From Herbiconiux gentiana (lineage in GTDB: Bacteria; Actinomycetota; Actinomycetes; Actinomycetales; Microbacteriaceae), in the NCBI RefSeq assembly GCF_024978135.1, contig NZ_JANTEZ010000003.1:186001-250000 (forward strand): a DNA stretch of 64,000 nt, in the 5' to 3' direction. The position numbers and the translations under genes are program-made. Positions 1 to 7,053 of this stretch are shown in pieces. The notes beneath the pieces were generated by a model. It ran no database searches. It saw only the letters and a program-made list of their open reading frames with translations, and was not told the DNA's origin. How positions within the stretch are numbered: the stretch's first letter is position 1; the number at the start of each line of letters is the position of its first letter.

Positions 1-208
1 GCGAGAGGTTGACGACGATCTTCTTCGCGGGGAGCGCGCAGCCGTCGTTGGCGGCTGCGGCGCGTACCCGGTCCTTCGCGTCGGAGAGCGCCGCATCCGG
101 AAGACCGATCAGCTGGAACCCCGGTATGGCGTCGGCGATGTGGGCCTCGACCTCGACGACCGCGCCACTCAGTCCGAGCAGCGCCACGGACAGCGTTCGC
201 GCCACCAT
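1..208 (-). CDS. comM: YifB/ComM-type Mg-chelatase-like AAA+ ATPase, N-terminal part, cut by window edge
   Basis: About 69 codons are visible, starting MVARTLSVALLGLSG, followed by a segment matching the conserved YifB/ComM N-terminus (GFQLIGLPDAALSDAKDRVR, then PAKKIVVNL). The AAA+ core and chelatase domains lie beyond the window. ComM relatives act on branch migration during DNA integration in naturally competent bacteria; the role in actinobacteria is less clear. The ATG at 208 shares one base with the TGA of yraN (TGATG), so the two are translationally coupled at the end of the lepB-rnhB-DUF2469-yraN series. In many actinobacteria dprA follows. Confidence 0.88.
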   Translation of the reverse strand, partial: MVARTLSVALLGLSGAVVEVEAHIADAIPGFQLIGLPDAALSDAKDRVRAAAANDGCALPAKKIVVNLS

Positions 209-567
209 CAGTGCACCTCCCGGAGGTGCTGCACGCTCGGTTCGCCGTGGGTCGGCCAGACGACCCCGATCACGTCGATGCGGAACGGCACGCGCCGCCC
301 CGGATGGACCGAGGCGATGTAGGCCGCGGCGAGCAGATGCAGTCGCCGCAGCTTCGCCGAGGTGACGGCCTCGAACGGATGCCCGTAGGCCTCGGACGTT
401 CGCGTCTTCACCTCGACGACGACGAGTGTCGGCCCGTCGCTCGCCACGATGTCGATCTCGCCGACCGGGCAGCGCCAGTTGCGCTGCACGACTTGCATGC
501 CGATCGTGGTCAGGTGTTCGGCCGCGACGCCCTCACCGCGGCGGCCCAGTTCGTCTTTCGCCTTCAT
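208..567 (-). CDS. YraN/UPF0102 family endonuclease-like protein
   Basis: A 119-aa UPF0102 protein. It has the restriction-endonuclease-like core: RNWRCPVGEIDIVASD followed by VVVEVKTRTS, which gives the GE-D-(E)VK pattern of that fold. Function in the cell is not settled. The start is taken at ATG 567 rather than TTG 585, because GGAGGT at 577-572 lies 4 nt before the ATG and would be inside the coding region of the longer form. It follows DUF2469 by about 120 bp and is coupled to comM. Confidence 0.87.
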   Translation of the reverse strand: MKAKDELGRRGEGVAAEHLTTIGMQVVQRNWRCPVGEIDIVASDGPTLVVVEVKTRTSEAYGHPFEAVTSAKLRRLHLLAAAYIASVHPGRRVPFRIDVIGVVWPTHGEPSVQHLREVH

Positions 568-687
568 GTGTACCTCCGCGACCAAGGGTGCGGAAATGCA
601 GCAGAAGGCAGGGCCTCAGTCGGGGATCTGTGGAGAGATCACCGGAAAGGGCAGAAGTGCAGAAGAGGCGCTGGCGGGAGCGAAACC

Positions 688-1011
688 CTACTCGTCGAGC
701 GCGAGCTCCTTGGGCAGCTCGAAGTCCTTGCTCGACAGCTCCTCGACGTTCACGTCCTTGAACGTCAGCACCCGCACCGACTTCACGAACCGGTCGGAAC
801 GGTACACGTCCCACACCCACACGTCGTTCATCGTGAGCTCGAAGTAGAAGTCGTGCTCCGTGTCGCGGCGGGCCAGCTCGACCTCGTTGGCGAGGTAGAA
901 GCGGCGCTCGGTCTCGATCACGTACTTGAACTGCGAGACCACGTCTCGATACTCGCGGTAGAGGGCGAGCTCGACCTCCCGGTCGTAGTCCTCGAATTCG
1001 TCTTCGTCCAT
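688..1011 (-). CDS. DUF2469 family protein
   Basis: A 107-aa, strongly acidic protein starting MDEDEFEDYDREVELALYRE. It is the DUF2469 protein found throughout actinobacteria between rnhB and yraN. No enzymatic motif is visible and no function is assigned. A -10-like TAGACT (1026-1021) lies 9 nt before the ATG, just beyond the rnhB stop codon, so it may be transcribed from its own promoter with a leader of only a few bases. Length and position agree with the family. Confidence 0.85.
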   Translation of the reverse strand: MDEDEFEDYDREVELALYREYRDVVSQFKYVIETERRFYLANEVELARRDTEHDFYFELTMNDVWVWDVYRSDRFVKSVRVLTFKDVNVEELSSKDFELPKELALDE

Positions 1012-1031
1012 CGTGGTTCCAGTCTAGGCGG

Positions 1032-1874
1032 CTACGCGACCGGTTCGACGCCGGGTTCCGGATGCCCGCCCACGCCTGGACGCGACCGGGACGTCTCCCC
1101 GCGCACGTCGGGTGCCGCCTCCAGCGCCGACAGCGCCGCGAGGTCGAACAGCTCCGTCGACCCGACGATCCGCGACAGCCAGGTGTGCCGGTGCAGCGCC
1201 GTCGCCCCGAGCGACACGATCGCGTCCCGGTGCTCCTCGCTGGCGTAGCCCTTGTTCCGTTCCCAGCCGTAGGCCGGATGCTCGCCCGAGTGCTCGATCA
1301 TCATCCGGTCCCGCGCGACCTTCGAGATCACCGACGCCGCGGCGACCGAGGCGCAGTCGCGGTCGGCCTTGATGCGTGTGCGCACCGTCACCGGAACCGG
1401 AGCCGAGGCGCTCAGCCAGTCCCACTGCCCGTCGAGGATGATCGTGGCCGCCGAGACGTCGACCCCATCGGCCAGCAGCGACGACAGCGCTCGCCGGCCG
1501 GCGAGCCCGAGGCAGGCGCTGATGCCGAGCGTGTCGATCTCCTCGGCCGAGGCGTAGCCGACGGCGTGCGCGAGGCTCCAGGCCCGGGCGATGGGTGCGA
1601 GCTCCTCACGGCGCGGCTCGGAGAGCATCTTCGAGTCGCGCAGCCCCTTGGGCACCGACTTGGTCACACGGATGTCGATCACGCTCACGCCGACACCGAC
1701 CGGCCCCGCGAGCGCACCGCGCCCGACCTCGTCGCACCCGATGATCAGACCGCTGTGCGGAGTGGCGTCGGCAGGAGCATCCTGAACCGGGGACCCGGCA
1801 GTGCGCCGCCGAGGCTTCACCAAGCCCGCGATCTCGCGCTCGAACCGAAGCGTGGGATCAGCGACCGGACTCAT
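1032..1874 (-). CDS. rnhB: Ribonuclease HII
   Basis: A 280-aa RNase HII that removes ribonucleotides from RNA-DNA hybrids. Active-site acidic residues are visible: D48-E49 in CDEVGRG, D148 in IILDG, and D171 in the conserved KADRDCASVAAASVISK segment. GLRDSKML (about 78-85) is also family-typical. The first 40 residues are a non-conserved lead-in. The ATG at 1874 overlaps the lepB stop as ATGA, so the protein is translationally coupled to signal peptidase I. An open frame runs on upstream through lepB in the wrong frame; that is not a fusion. Confidence 0.93.
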   Translation of the reverse strand: MSPVADPTLRFEREIAGLVKPRRRTAGSPVQDAPADATPHSGLIIGCDEVGRGALAGPVGVGVSVIDIRVTKSVPKGLRDSKMLSEPRREELAPIARAWSLAHAVGYASAEEIDTLGISACLGLAGRRALSSLLADGVDVSAATIILDGQWDWLSASAPVPVTVRTRIKADRDCASVAAASVISKVARDRMMIEHSGEHPAYGWERNKGYASEEHRDAIVSLGATALHRHTWLSRIVGSTELFDLAALSALEAAPDVRGETSRSRPGVGGHPEPGVEPVA

Positions 1875-2746
1875 CGCCCCGCTCCCGGCAGCGCGGGCGC
1901 CGCAACAGCACCCCCACCGGACGAAAGAGCCGGGTATGAAAGAGCCGGAGATGACAGCGCCGCAAGCGGCTTCGCCGACTCCTCCCGCGACGGGATCCCG
2001 TCGAACACGCTCCCGTGGTTGTCGAGCCACCCCCAGTGGTCGATCGGCCAGGTCACGAGCACCGCCCGCCCCACCACGTTGGCCTCGGGCACGAACCCCT
2101 TGCCCGGCTTGTCCTGATTGAACCGCGAGTCGGCGGAGTTGTAGCGATTGTCGCCCATCACCCAGAGCGAGTCGGCCGGAACGGTGATGTCGAACGGCTC
2201 CTGCGACACGGCCGAGACGCCGTCGGGCAGCTTGAGGTAGGAGTTCTCGTCGAGCGGGATGTCGTTGACCTCCATCTGCCCGAGCGCGTTGCAGCAGACG
2301 ACGTGGTCGCCGGGCAGCCCGATGACCCGCTTGATGAGGTGGTCGTTCGCGTCGTCGGCCGCGAGACCGACGCCCTCGAGCACCCAGTCGACGGCGGCGG
2401 CGAGCGGGTTCTTCGGCTGCTCGACGGTGGGCATCAGCCAGCCGCCCGGGTCTTTGAAGACGACGACGTCGCCCCGGGTGATGGGGATGAGGTTCGGCTC
2501 GAGCTGGTTCACGAGGATGCGGTCGTCGACCTGCAGCGTGTTCTCCATCGACCCCGACGGGATGTAGAACGACCGCACGAGGAACGTCTTGATCAGCACC
2601 GACGCCAGCAGCGCGATCACGAAGATGATGAGCAGGTCGCGGGCGAACAGCCACGCGCTGCGAGATCGCCCCGACCTCGAACCGGATTCCCGCCCCCCGG
2701 CGGTGTCTTCGCGTGGTTCGTGCGAGGGCACTGATGTGTCTGTCAT
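1871..2746 (-). CDS. lepB: Signal peptidase I
   Basis: A 291-aa type I signal peptidase that cleaves Sec and Tat signal peptides at the outer face of the membrane. A cytoplasmic, Arg/Ser-rich N-terminus is followed by one membrane helix (about 33-53). The catalytic serine is S66 in SGSMENTL and the catalytic lysine K139 in IKRVIGLPGD. The GDNRYNSADSR box is at about 198-208. A C-terminal tail rich in Ala/Ser/Pro follows the domain. The ATG (2746) is preceded by AGGCGG, and a long hairpin ends within that ribosome binding site. The gene lies downstream of rplS and overlaps rnhB. Confidence 0.95.
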   Translation of the reverse strand: MTDTSVPSHEPREDTAGGRESGSRSGRSRSAWLFARDLLIIFVIALLASVLIKTFLVRSFYIPSGSMENTLQVDDRILVNQLEPNLIPITRGDVVVFKDPGGWLMPTVEQPKNPLAAAVDWVLEGVGLAADDANDHLIKRVIGLPGDHVVCCNALGQMEVNDIPLDENSYLKLPDGVSAVSQEPFDITVPADSLWVMGDNRYNSADSRFNQDKPGKGFVPEANVVGRAVLVTWPIDHWGWLDNHGSVFDGIPSREESAKPLAALSSPALSYPALSSGGGAVAAPALPGAGR

Positions 2747-2753
2747 TTAACCG

Positions 2754-2792
2754 CCTGAGCTCCCGAACCACTGTAGTGGTCGGGAGCTCAGG
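2754..2792 (-). terminator. Long hairpin between rplS and lepB, abutting the lepB ribosome binding site
   Basis: The arms 2754-2772 and 2775-2792 pair over 18 bp with a single bulged base and a 2-nt loop. On the minus strand the 3' arm ends in CAGG, part of the lepB Shine-Dalgarno AGGCGG, and the ATG follows within 10 nt. No U-tract follows. It may be the rplS terminator, an RNA processing site, or a structure that limits lepB translation. Confidence 0.7.
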
Positions 2793-2833
2793 ATAGCTCT
2801 CAGCGGGCCGGGCCCACGCAGAGAATGCGCAGC

Positions 2834-3181
2834 TTACGCGAAGCGCTTCTCCTTGATCTTGGCCTTCTTGCCACGGAGGTTGCGCAGGTAGTACAGCTTC
2901 GCGCGACGCACGTCACCGCGGGTGACGATCTCGATGTGGTCGATGACCGGGGAGTGCACGGGGAAGGTGCGCTCGACGCCGACCTGGAAGCTGACCTTGC
3001 GGACCGTGAAGGTCTCGCGGACGCCCTCGTTCTTGCGGGCGATGACGACGCCCTGGAAGACCTGGATGCGCGAGCGCGTGCCTTCGATGATGTTCACGTG
3101 CACCTTGACGGTGTCGCCGGCACGGAAGTCGGGGATGTCGCTCTTGAGCGATGCTGCATCGACGGAGTCGAGGATGTGCAT
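2834..3181 (-). CDS. rplS: 50S ribosomal protein L19
   Basis: A 115-aa L19, which sits at the 30S-50S interface. [19 protein letters not shown], then [21 protein letters not shown], and the RRAKLYYLR and [10 protein letters not shown] tail are canonical. The start is ATG 3181, where the family's MHILDSVD begins; an upstream GTG at 3208 would add nine non-conserved residues. No strong Shine-Dalgarno is visible. It is separated from trmD by methionine aminopeptidase and a small membrane protein, which interrupts the usual rimM-trmD-rplS order. Confidence 0.95.
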   Translation of the reverse strand: MHILDSVDAASLKSDIPDFRAGDTVKVHVNIIEGTRSRIQVFQGVVIARKNEGVRETFTVRKVSFQVGVERTFPVHSPVIDHIEIVTRGDVRRAKLYYLRNLRGKKAKIKEKRFA

Positions 3182-3303
3182 GATGTGTTCGCAATCTGTA
3201 CCCGCCACAGGTCGACTACGGCTTCGGTGTCAGTAGATGATGTGTGCCTGCTTGATGGTGGCTCCCCTGTGGCAGAGCCGGGCCGCGGCACAAGCGTCCA
3301 TTG

Positions 3304-3363
3304 TGGCACACGCGAGCAGTTGCCCGCAAAGTCGGGCACACGCGAACGGATGCTCGCAAAGCC
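3304..3363 (-). repeat. Two 30-bp imperfect direct repeats upstream of rplS
   Basis: Units 3304-3333 and 3334-3363 match at 24 of 30 positions. Read on the minus strand, each contains TTGCG(A/G) and ends in CGCGTGTGCC. The copy nearer rplS gives a plausible promoter: TTGCGG, 18 nt, CACAAT. The repeat may therefore be a duplicated promoter or a two-site operator for rplS. The rest of 3182-3303 is leader with no gene seen. Confidence 0.5.
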
Positions 3364-3368
3364 CGCCG

Positions 3369-3905
3369 TCAGGCGCGGGGCGACGCTCCCCGGTCGGACG
3401 TCTCGATCACGATGTACTCGCCGTCGACGCGAGGCGCCCGCACGGAACCGGGAGCACCCGCACCGGAGCCCGACGGCGTGCGCGGCATCTGCGCCCGGGC
3501 GGCCTGCGCCTCGAAGGCCGCGAGGGTCGCCCGCACGCGCTTGCGGGTCTCGACGATCAGCTCGACGATGCCGACCCAGAACAGCGCGATCAGCGCCACG
3601 ACGGCGAGAGTGCCCAGCAGCGCCGTGTAGTCGGTGAAGAAGCCGACGACGATGACGAGCGCGTGCAGCACGGTGAGCAGCAGCACGTCGAGCCACGAGA
3701 CGGCCTTCTCGGCGCGAACGTCTTTTCGCGCCGAGGTGACGCCCGCGACGGCGAGCATGCCGACCGTGAGCATCATCACGCCGACGATCAGCCCGAGGAT
3801 CTGCCAGCCGGTGGCGGCGAAGACACCCCAGCCCACCAGGATCCAGGCGGGGAGGATCACCGCAGCGGGGAACTGCCAGTAGAAGAAGGCCCGTCGGATG
3901 AACAC
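3369..3905 (-). CDS. Small integral membrane protein of unknown function
   Basis: A 178-aa protein with four hydrophobic stretches (about 9-30, 32-55, 70-90 and 95-115), starting MFIRRAFFYWQFP, and a hydrophilic tail ending in an acidic YIVIETSD motif. It resembles uncharacterised four-helix membrane proteins annotated in Microbacteriaceae; I do not recognise a function. The start is GTG 3905, not the longer in-frame 3926, because TACTCT (3917-3912) lies exactly 6 nt upstream, the leaderless arrangement seen repeatedly here. It diverges from map. Confidence 0.7.
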   Translation of the reverse strand: MFIRRAFFYWQFPAAVILPAWILVGWGVFAATGWQILGLIVGVMMLTVGMLAVAGVTSARKDVRAEKAVSWLDVLLLTVLHALVIVVGFFTDYTALLGTLAVVALIALFWVGIVELIVETRKRVRATLAAFEAQAARAQMPRTPSGSGAGAPGSVRAPRVDGEYIVIETSDRGASPRA

Positions 3906-3954
3906 GGCTCCAGAGTATGCAGCCACTCCGGATGTTCGCTGTGATCCCGGTGGG

Positions 3955-3960
3955 TAGGGT
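3955..3960 (+). promoter_or_regulatory. Likely -10 element of map
   Basis: TAGGGT, followed after about 7 nt by a purine, gives a leader of roughly 30 nt that contains the Shine-Dalgarno GGAAGGA (3986-3992). No convincing -35 hexamer is visible. The small membrane gene diverges just upstream. Confidence 0.4.
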
Positions 3961-3996
3961 CTCTATGAACGCAATCACCGCCCGGAAGGACCCCGC

Positions 3997-4767
3997 ATGA
4001 TCGAGCTGAAGACCCCCGCCGAGATCGAGCAGATGCGTCCGGCCGGCGCCTTCGTCGCCGAGGTGCTCACCGAGCTCGCCAAACGCGCCACCGTCGGCAC
4101 GAACCTGCTGAAGCTCGACCAGATCGCGCACGAGCTGATCCGCTCCCGCGGTGCCGAGTCGTGCTACATCGACTACCACCCCTCGTTCGGCGCCTCTCCG
4201 TTCGGCAAGGTGCTCTGCACGAGCGTCAACGACGCCGTGCTGCACGGGCTCCCGCACGACTACGCGCTCCGCGACGGCGATCTGCTGAGCCTCGATTTCG
4301 CCGCCTCGGTGAACGGCTGGGTGGCCGACTCGGCGCTGTCCGTCGTCGTCGGCACGCCCAAGTCGGCGGCCGACACCACGCTGATCGAAGTCACCACCGC
4401 GGCCCTCGCCGCCGGCATCGCCGAGGCGAAGCCCGGCAATCGGCTCGGCGACATCTCGGCCGCGATCGGCGCGGTCGCCACGGCGGCCGGCTATGGCGTC
4501 AACACCGACTTCGGCGGCCACGGTGTCGGCCGCACCATGCACGGCGACCCGCACGTGCCGAACCAGGGCCGCGCCGGCCGCGGGCTGCCGCTGCGCGCCG
4601 GACTCGTGATCGCGATCGAGCCGTGGTTCCTCGAGGGCACCGACAAGATCTACACCGACAAGGACGGCTGGACCCTCCGCTCGGCCGACGGCTCGAACGG
4701 CGCCCACATGGAGCACACCGTTGCCATCACGGAGGACGGGCCGCTCGTGCTCACCGCGCGGGCGTAG
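3997..4767 (+). CDS. map: Methionine aminopeptidase, type I
   Basis: A 256-aa enzyme that removes the initiator methionine from new proteins. All five metal ligands are visible: D100, D111, H175, E208 and E239, with substrate-binding H83 in LHGLPHD. It lacks the N-terminal zinc-finger/SH3 extension of some actinobacterial MetAPs. ATG 3997 has GGAAGGA 4 nt upstream. It is the only plus-strand gene in the first 7 kb and converges with trmD, 45 bp away. Its place between trmD and rplS is unusual; map more often lies near secY-adk-infA. Confidence 0.94.
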   Translation: MIELKTPAEIEQMRPAGAFVAEVLTELAKRATVGTNLLKLDQIAHELIRSRGAESCYIDYHPSFGASPFGKVLCTSVNDAVLHGLPHDYALRDGDLLSLDFAASVNGWVADSALSVVVGTPKSAADTTLIEVTTAALAAGIAEAKPGNRLGDISAAIGAVATAAGYGVNTDFGGHGVGRTMHGDPHVPNQGRAGRGLPLRAGLVIAIEPWFLEGTDKIYTDKDGWTLRSADGSNGAHMEHTVAITEDGPLVLTARA

Positions 4768-4812
4768 GGGCGAGCATCCGTCACCCCCACCCGCAGGCCC
4801 GCGAAAGAGCGG

Positions 4813-5508
4813 CTACGCCGGCGGCAGCAGGTCGGGCCGCACCCGCCGCGTGCGCTCGAGCTGCTGCTCGCGCCGCCAGGTGTCGACCGCCTTGTGGTTG
4901 CCGCTCATCAGCACCGGCGGCACGTCGAGGCCGCGCCAGGAGGCGGGCTTGGTGTAGCTCGGGTACTCGAGCAGGCCGTCCTCGTGCGACTCCTCGACCA
5001 GGCTCTCTGGGTTGCCCACGACACCCGGGATGAGCCGGCCGATGGCCTCGATCATCGCCATCACGGCCACCTCTCCCCCGTTCAGCACGTAGTCGCCGAT
5101 CGAGACGAGCCGCACCTCGGCGCGGGTCGCGGCGTGGTCGAACACGCGCTGGTCGATGCCCTCGTAGCGGCCGCAGCCGAACACGAGGTGGTCGCGGCCG
5201 GCCAGTTCGCGGGCCATGGCCTGCGTGAACACCGTGCCGGCCGGCGAGGGGAAGATGACGACGGGCCGGGCATCCGGATGCTCGGGCAGCACCTCGTCGA
5301 GGGCCTCACCCCAGGGCTCCGGCTTCATGACCATGCCCGCGCCGCCGCCGTAGGGCGTGTCGTCGACCGTGCGGTGACGGTCATGGGTGAAGTCGCGCAG
5401 GTTGTGCGGCACGACCTCGAGGATGCCGGTGCGCCGCGCCTTGCCGAGCAGCGAGATATCGAGCACGTCGAAGAACTCGGGGAAGATCGTGACGACGTCG
5501 ATGCGCAT
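4813..5508 (-). CDS. trmD: tRNA (guanine-37-N1)-methyltransferase
   Basis: A 231-aa SPOUT-class methyltransferase that makes m1G37 from SAM and so prevents frameshifting. The trefoil-knot SAM site is visible as [14 protein letters not shown] and [33 protein letters not shown] near residue 52 is also canonical. TAGGCT (5520-5515) lies 6 nt before ATG 5508 and the G-rich stretch abuts the ATG, so the gene looks leaderless. Together with the hairpin upstream this suggests transcription independent of rimM. Confidence 0.95.
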   Translation of the reverse strand: MRIDVVTIFPEFFDVLDISLLGKARRTGILEVVPHNLRDFTHDRHRTVDDTPYGGGAGMVMKPEPWGEALDEVLPEHPDARPVVIFPSPAGTVFTQAMARELAGRDHLVFGCGRYEGIDQRVFDHAATRAEVRLVSIGDYVLNGGEVAVMAMIEAIGRLIPGVVGNPESLVEESHEDGLLEYPSYTKPASWRGLDVPPVLMSGNHKAVDTWRREQQLERTRRVRPDLLPPA

Positions 5509-5544
5509 CCCCTAAGCCTAGGCGCGCGGACATCGCCAAGAACG

Positions 5545-5579
5545 ACGAGGACCGACACCGCATGCGGGTCGGTCCTCGT
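5545..5579 (-). terminator. Hairpin between rimM and trmD
   Basis: Arms 5545-5556 and 5568-5579 pair perfectly over 12 bp, extended by an inner CCGC/GCGG pairing after a one-base bulge. In the minus direction the stem is followed by CGTTCTTGG, a weak T-rich patch. It is a likely terminator for rpsP-khpA-rimM, directly before the trmD promoter. Confidence 0.65.
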
Positions 5580-5589
5580 GTGGCTTGCG

Positions 5590-6147
5590 TTACTTCGCGT
5601 CGGCCTCGGGTGCCGACGGCTCGTCGTCCTCGGGCAGCTCCTCGAAGAGCCCGGTCGGCGGCGTGACCGTGACCACACCCGCGGCCAGGTCGACCGACGG
5701 AACGATCGCCTTGACGAACGGCACCATGACCTCGGTGCCCTCGGTCGTCTTGACGATCAACAGGTCTTGCGCCGGCATGTGCTCGACGAGCTTGACCGTG
5801 CCGATCTGCGCGCCGTCACGCTCGACGCGGAGGCCCACCAGTTGGTGGTCGTACCAGGCGTCGGGCTCGGTCGAGACGGCGTCGGCCTCGTCGAGGTCGA
5901 TCCAGAGGATGGCCTTGACCAGGCCCTCGGCCGCCGTGCGGTCGGAGACGCCCTTGAAGAATCCCACCGGATGCCCGTTGTAGAGGCGGAGTTCGGAGAG
6001 CTCCAGGGTCTTGCCGTGCCAGGGCGACGAGGTCGGCACCTGGAGCGTGAACACCGCGCCCGGAACGAAGCGTCGTTCCGGGTCGTCGGTGAACAGCTCC
6101 AGCTTGATCGCGCCCTTGAGCCCGTGGGCCTTCGTGAGTCGACCCAC
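5590..6147 (-). CDS. rimM: Ribosome maturation factor RimM
   Basis: 185 aa from GTG 6147. RimM binds S19 and assists 30S head maturation. The N-terminal RimM barrel (GRLTKAHGLKGAIKLELF) and the C-terminal PRC-like half (WYDHQLVGLRV ... VPFVKAIVPSVDL) are visible, followed by an acidic tail. The start is uncertain. GTG 6147 has no ribosome binding site and removes the Leu-Arg before VGRL. An in-frame ATT at 6177 would add MTENSKTQLR, overlap the khpA stop and sit 5 nt after GGTGGA. No ATG, GTG or TTG lies close upstream. Confidence 0.92.
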   Translation of the reverse strand: MGRLTKAHGLKGAIKLELFTDDPERRFVPGAVFTLQVPTSSPWHGKTLELSELRLYNGHPVGFFKGVSDRTAAEGLVKAILWIDLDEADAVSTEPDAWYDHQLVGLRVERDGAQIGTVKLVEHMPAQDLLIVKTTEGTEVMVPFVKAIVPSVDLAAGVVTVTPPTGLFEELPEDDEPSAPEADAK

Positions 6148-6169
6148 CCGGAGTTGGGTCTTGCTGTTC

Positions 6170-6406
6170 TCAGTAATCGGTGTCCACCACGTCTACACGA
6201 ACGCGCCGGCCGTCGGCCAGAGCGGTGACGAGGGTGCGCAGCGCCTTGGCGGTGCGACCGGAACGGCCGATCACGCGGCCGAGGTCATCGGGGTTCACAC
6301 GAACCTCGAGGACCTCGCCACGTGGTGAGCTCTTCGTGATGACCCGGACGTCGCCCGGGTTGTCGACGATCCCCTTGACGAGGTGCTCGAGAGCAGGAGC
6401 GAGCAA
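6170..6406 (-). CDS. khpA: KH-domain RNA-binding protein KhpA
   Basis: A 78-aa single KH domain. The GxxG RNA-binding loop is visible as IGRSGRTAKALR (about 46-57), after VRVNPDDLGRV. KhpA is a small RNA chaperone, encoded between rpsP and rimM in most Gram-positives, that can pair with KhpB. It begins only 2 nt after the rpsP stop codon and its own stop lies in the rimM start region, so the three form one operon. Confidence 0.92.
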   Translation of the reverse strand: MLAPALEHLVKGIVDNPGDVRVITKSSPRGEVLEVRVNPDDLGRVIGRSGRTAKALRTLVTALADGRRVRVDVVDTDY

Positions 6407-6408
6407 GG

Positions 6409-6876
6409 TCAGGCCTTGTCCGCAGCGTCTTCGGCCGCTTCGACGGCGACCTCGTTGGCCTCGGCGTCGGTCGCGGCGGCGGCCTCGGCGTCAGCGGCGG
6501 CCTCGGCCTCGACGGCCTTGGGCTCAGCGGCCTTCGGCTTCAGCACGGGCTTCTTCTTCTCGTCGGCGACGAAGGCTTCCTTCTCGCCCTTGACGCGCAC
6601 GGTGGAGACCGCGTCCTTGTCGCCCTTGAACTTGCCCCAGTCGCCGGTGAGCTTCAGCAGCGCGGCGACCTGCTCGGTGGGCTGGGCGCCGACGCCGAGC
6701 CAGTACTGGGCACGCTCGGAGTCGACCTTGATGACCGAGGGCTCCTCGGTCGGGTGGTACAGACCGATCTCCTCGATGACGCGACCGTCGCGCTTGGTGC
6801 GCGAGTCGGCGACGACGATGCGGTAGTAGGGCGCACGGATCTTGCCGAGACGCTTCAGACGGATTTTGACAGCCAC
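6409..6876 (-). CDS. rpsP: 30S ribosomal protein S16 with long Ala/Glu-rich tail
   Basis: 155 aa; the S16 core is about 80-90 residues ([20 protein letters not shown], then [19 protein letters not shown]). The remaining 65-70 residues form a lysine segment and an Ala/Glu/Asp-rich tail. The start is GTG 6876, with AGGAGA 5 nt upstream; a longer in-frame start at 6942 is not supported. It is the first gene of rpsP-khpA-rimM. Tails of this kind occur in actinobacterial S16. Confidence 0.94.
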   Translation of the reverse strand: MAVKIRLKRLGKIRAPYYRIVVADSRTKRDGRVIEEIGLYHPTEEPSVIKVDSERAQYWLGVGAQPTEQVAALLKLTGDWGKFKGDKDAVSTVRVKGEKEAFVADEKKKPVLKPKAAEPKAVEAEAAADAEAAAATDAEANEVAVEAAEDAADKA

Positions 6877-7053
6877 AATTCTCCTGTGTGATCTATGAGG
6901 TGGGCGAACTGGGGGCCGTGAGCGTGGGGGCACACTCGGCACAAGCTCTGAGGGAATCCACTCCGCCTGATTAGAGGGTCGGGCGGGGGCAGACTCGACT
7001 GGCTATTCTGACAGATATCGCGCCCAAAGCGGTAATTCTGGAAAGGCAGCTGC
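6877..7053. promoter_or_regulatory. Divergent promoter region, rpsP and ybdK
   Basis: 177 bp between divergent starts. The stretch around 6995-7040 is richer in A+T than its surroundings, and it contains TATTCT (7004-7009) and GGTAAT (7031-7036) on the plus strand and CAGAAT on the minus strand. No single promoter can be assigned with confidence. Both genes have good Shine-Dalgarno sequences. No gene is seen here. Confidence 0.45.

Noticed and set aside
1032-2771. Apparent 579-codon protein joining a lepB-antiphase region to RNase HII
   Set aside because: The first part is lepB read in the wrong frame; rnhB starts at 1874 with ATGA overlap.
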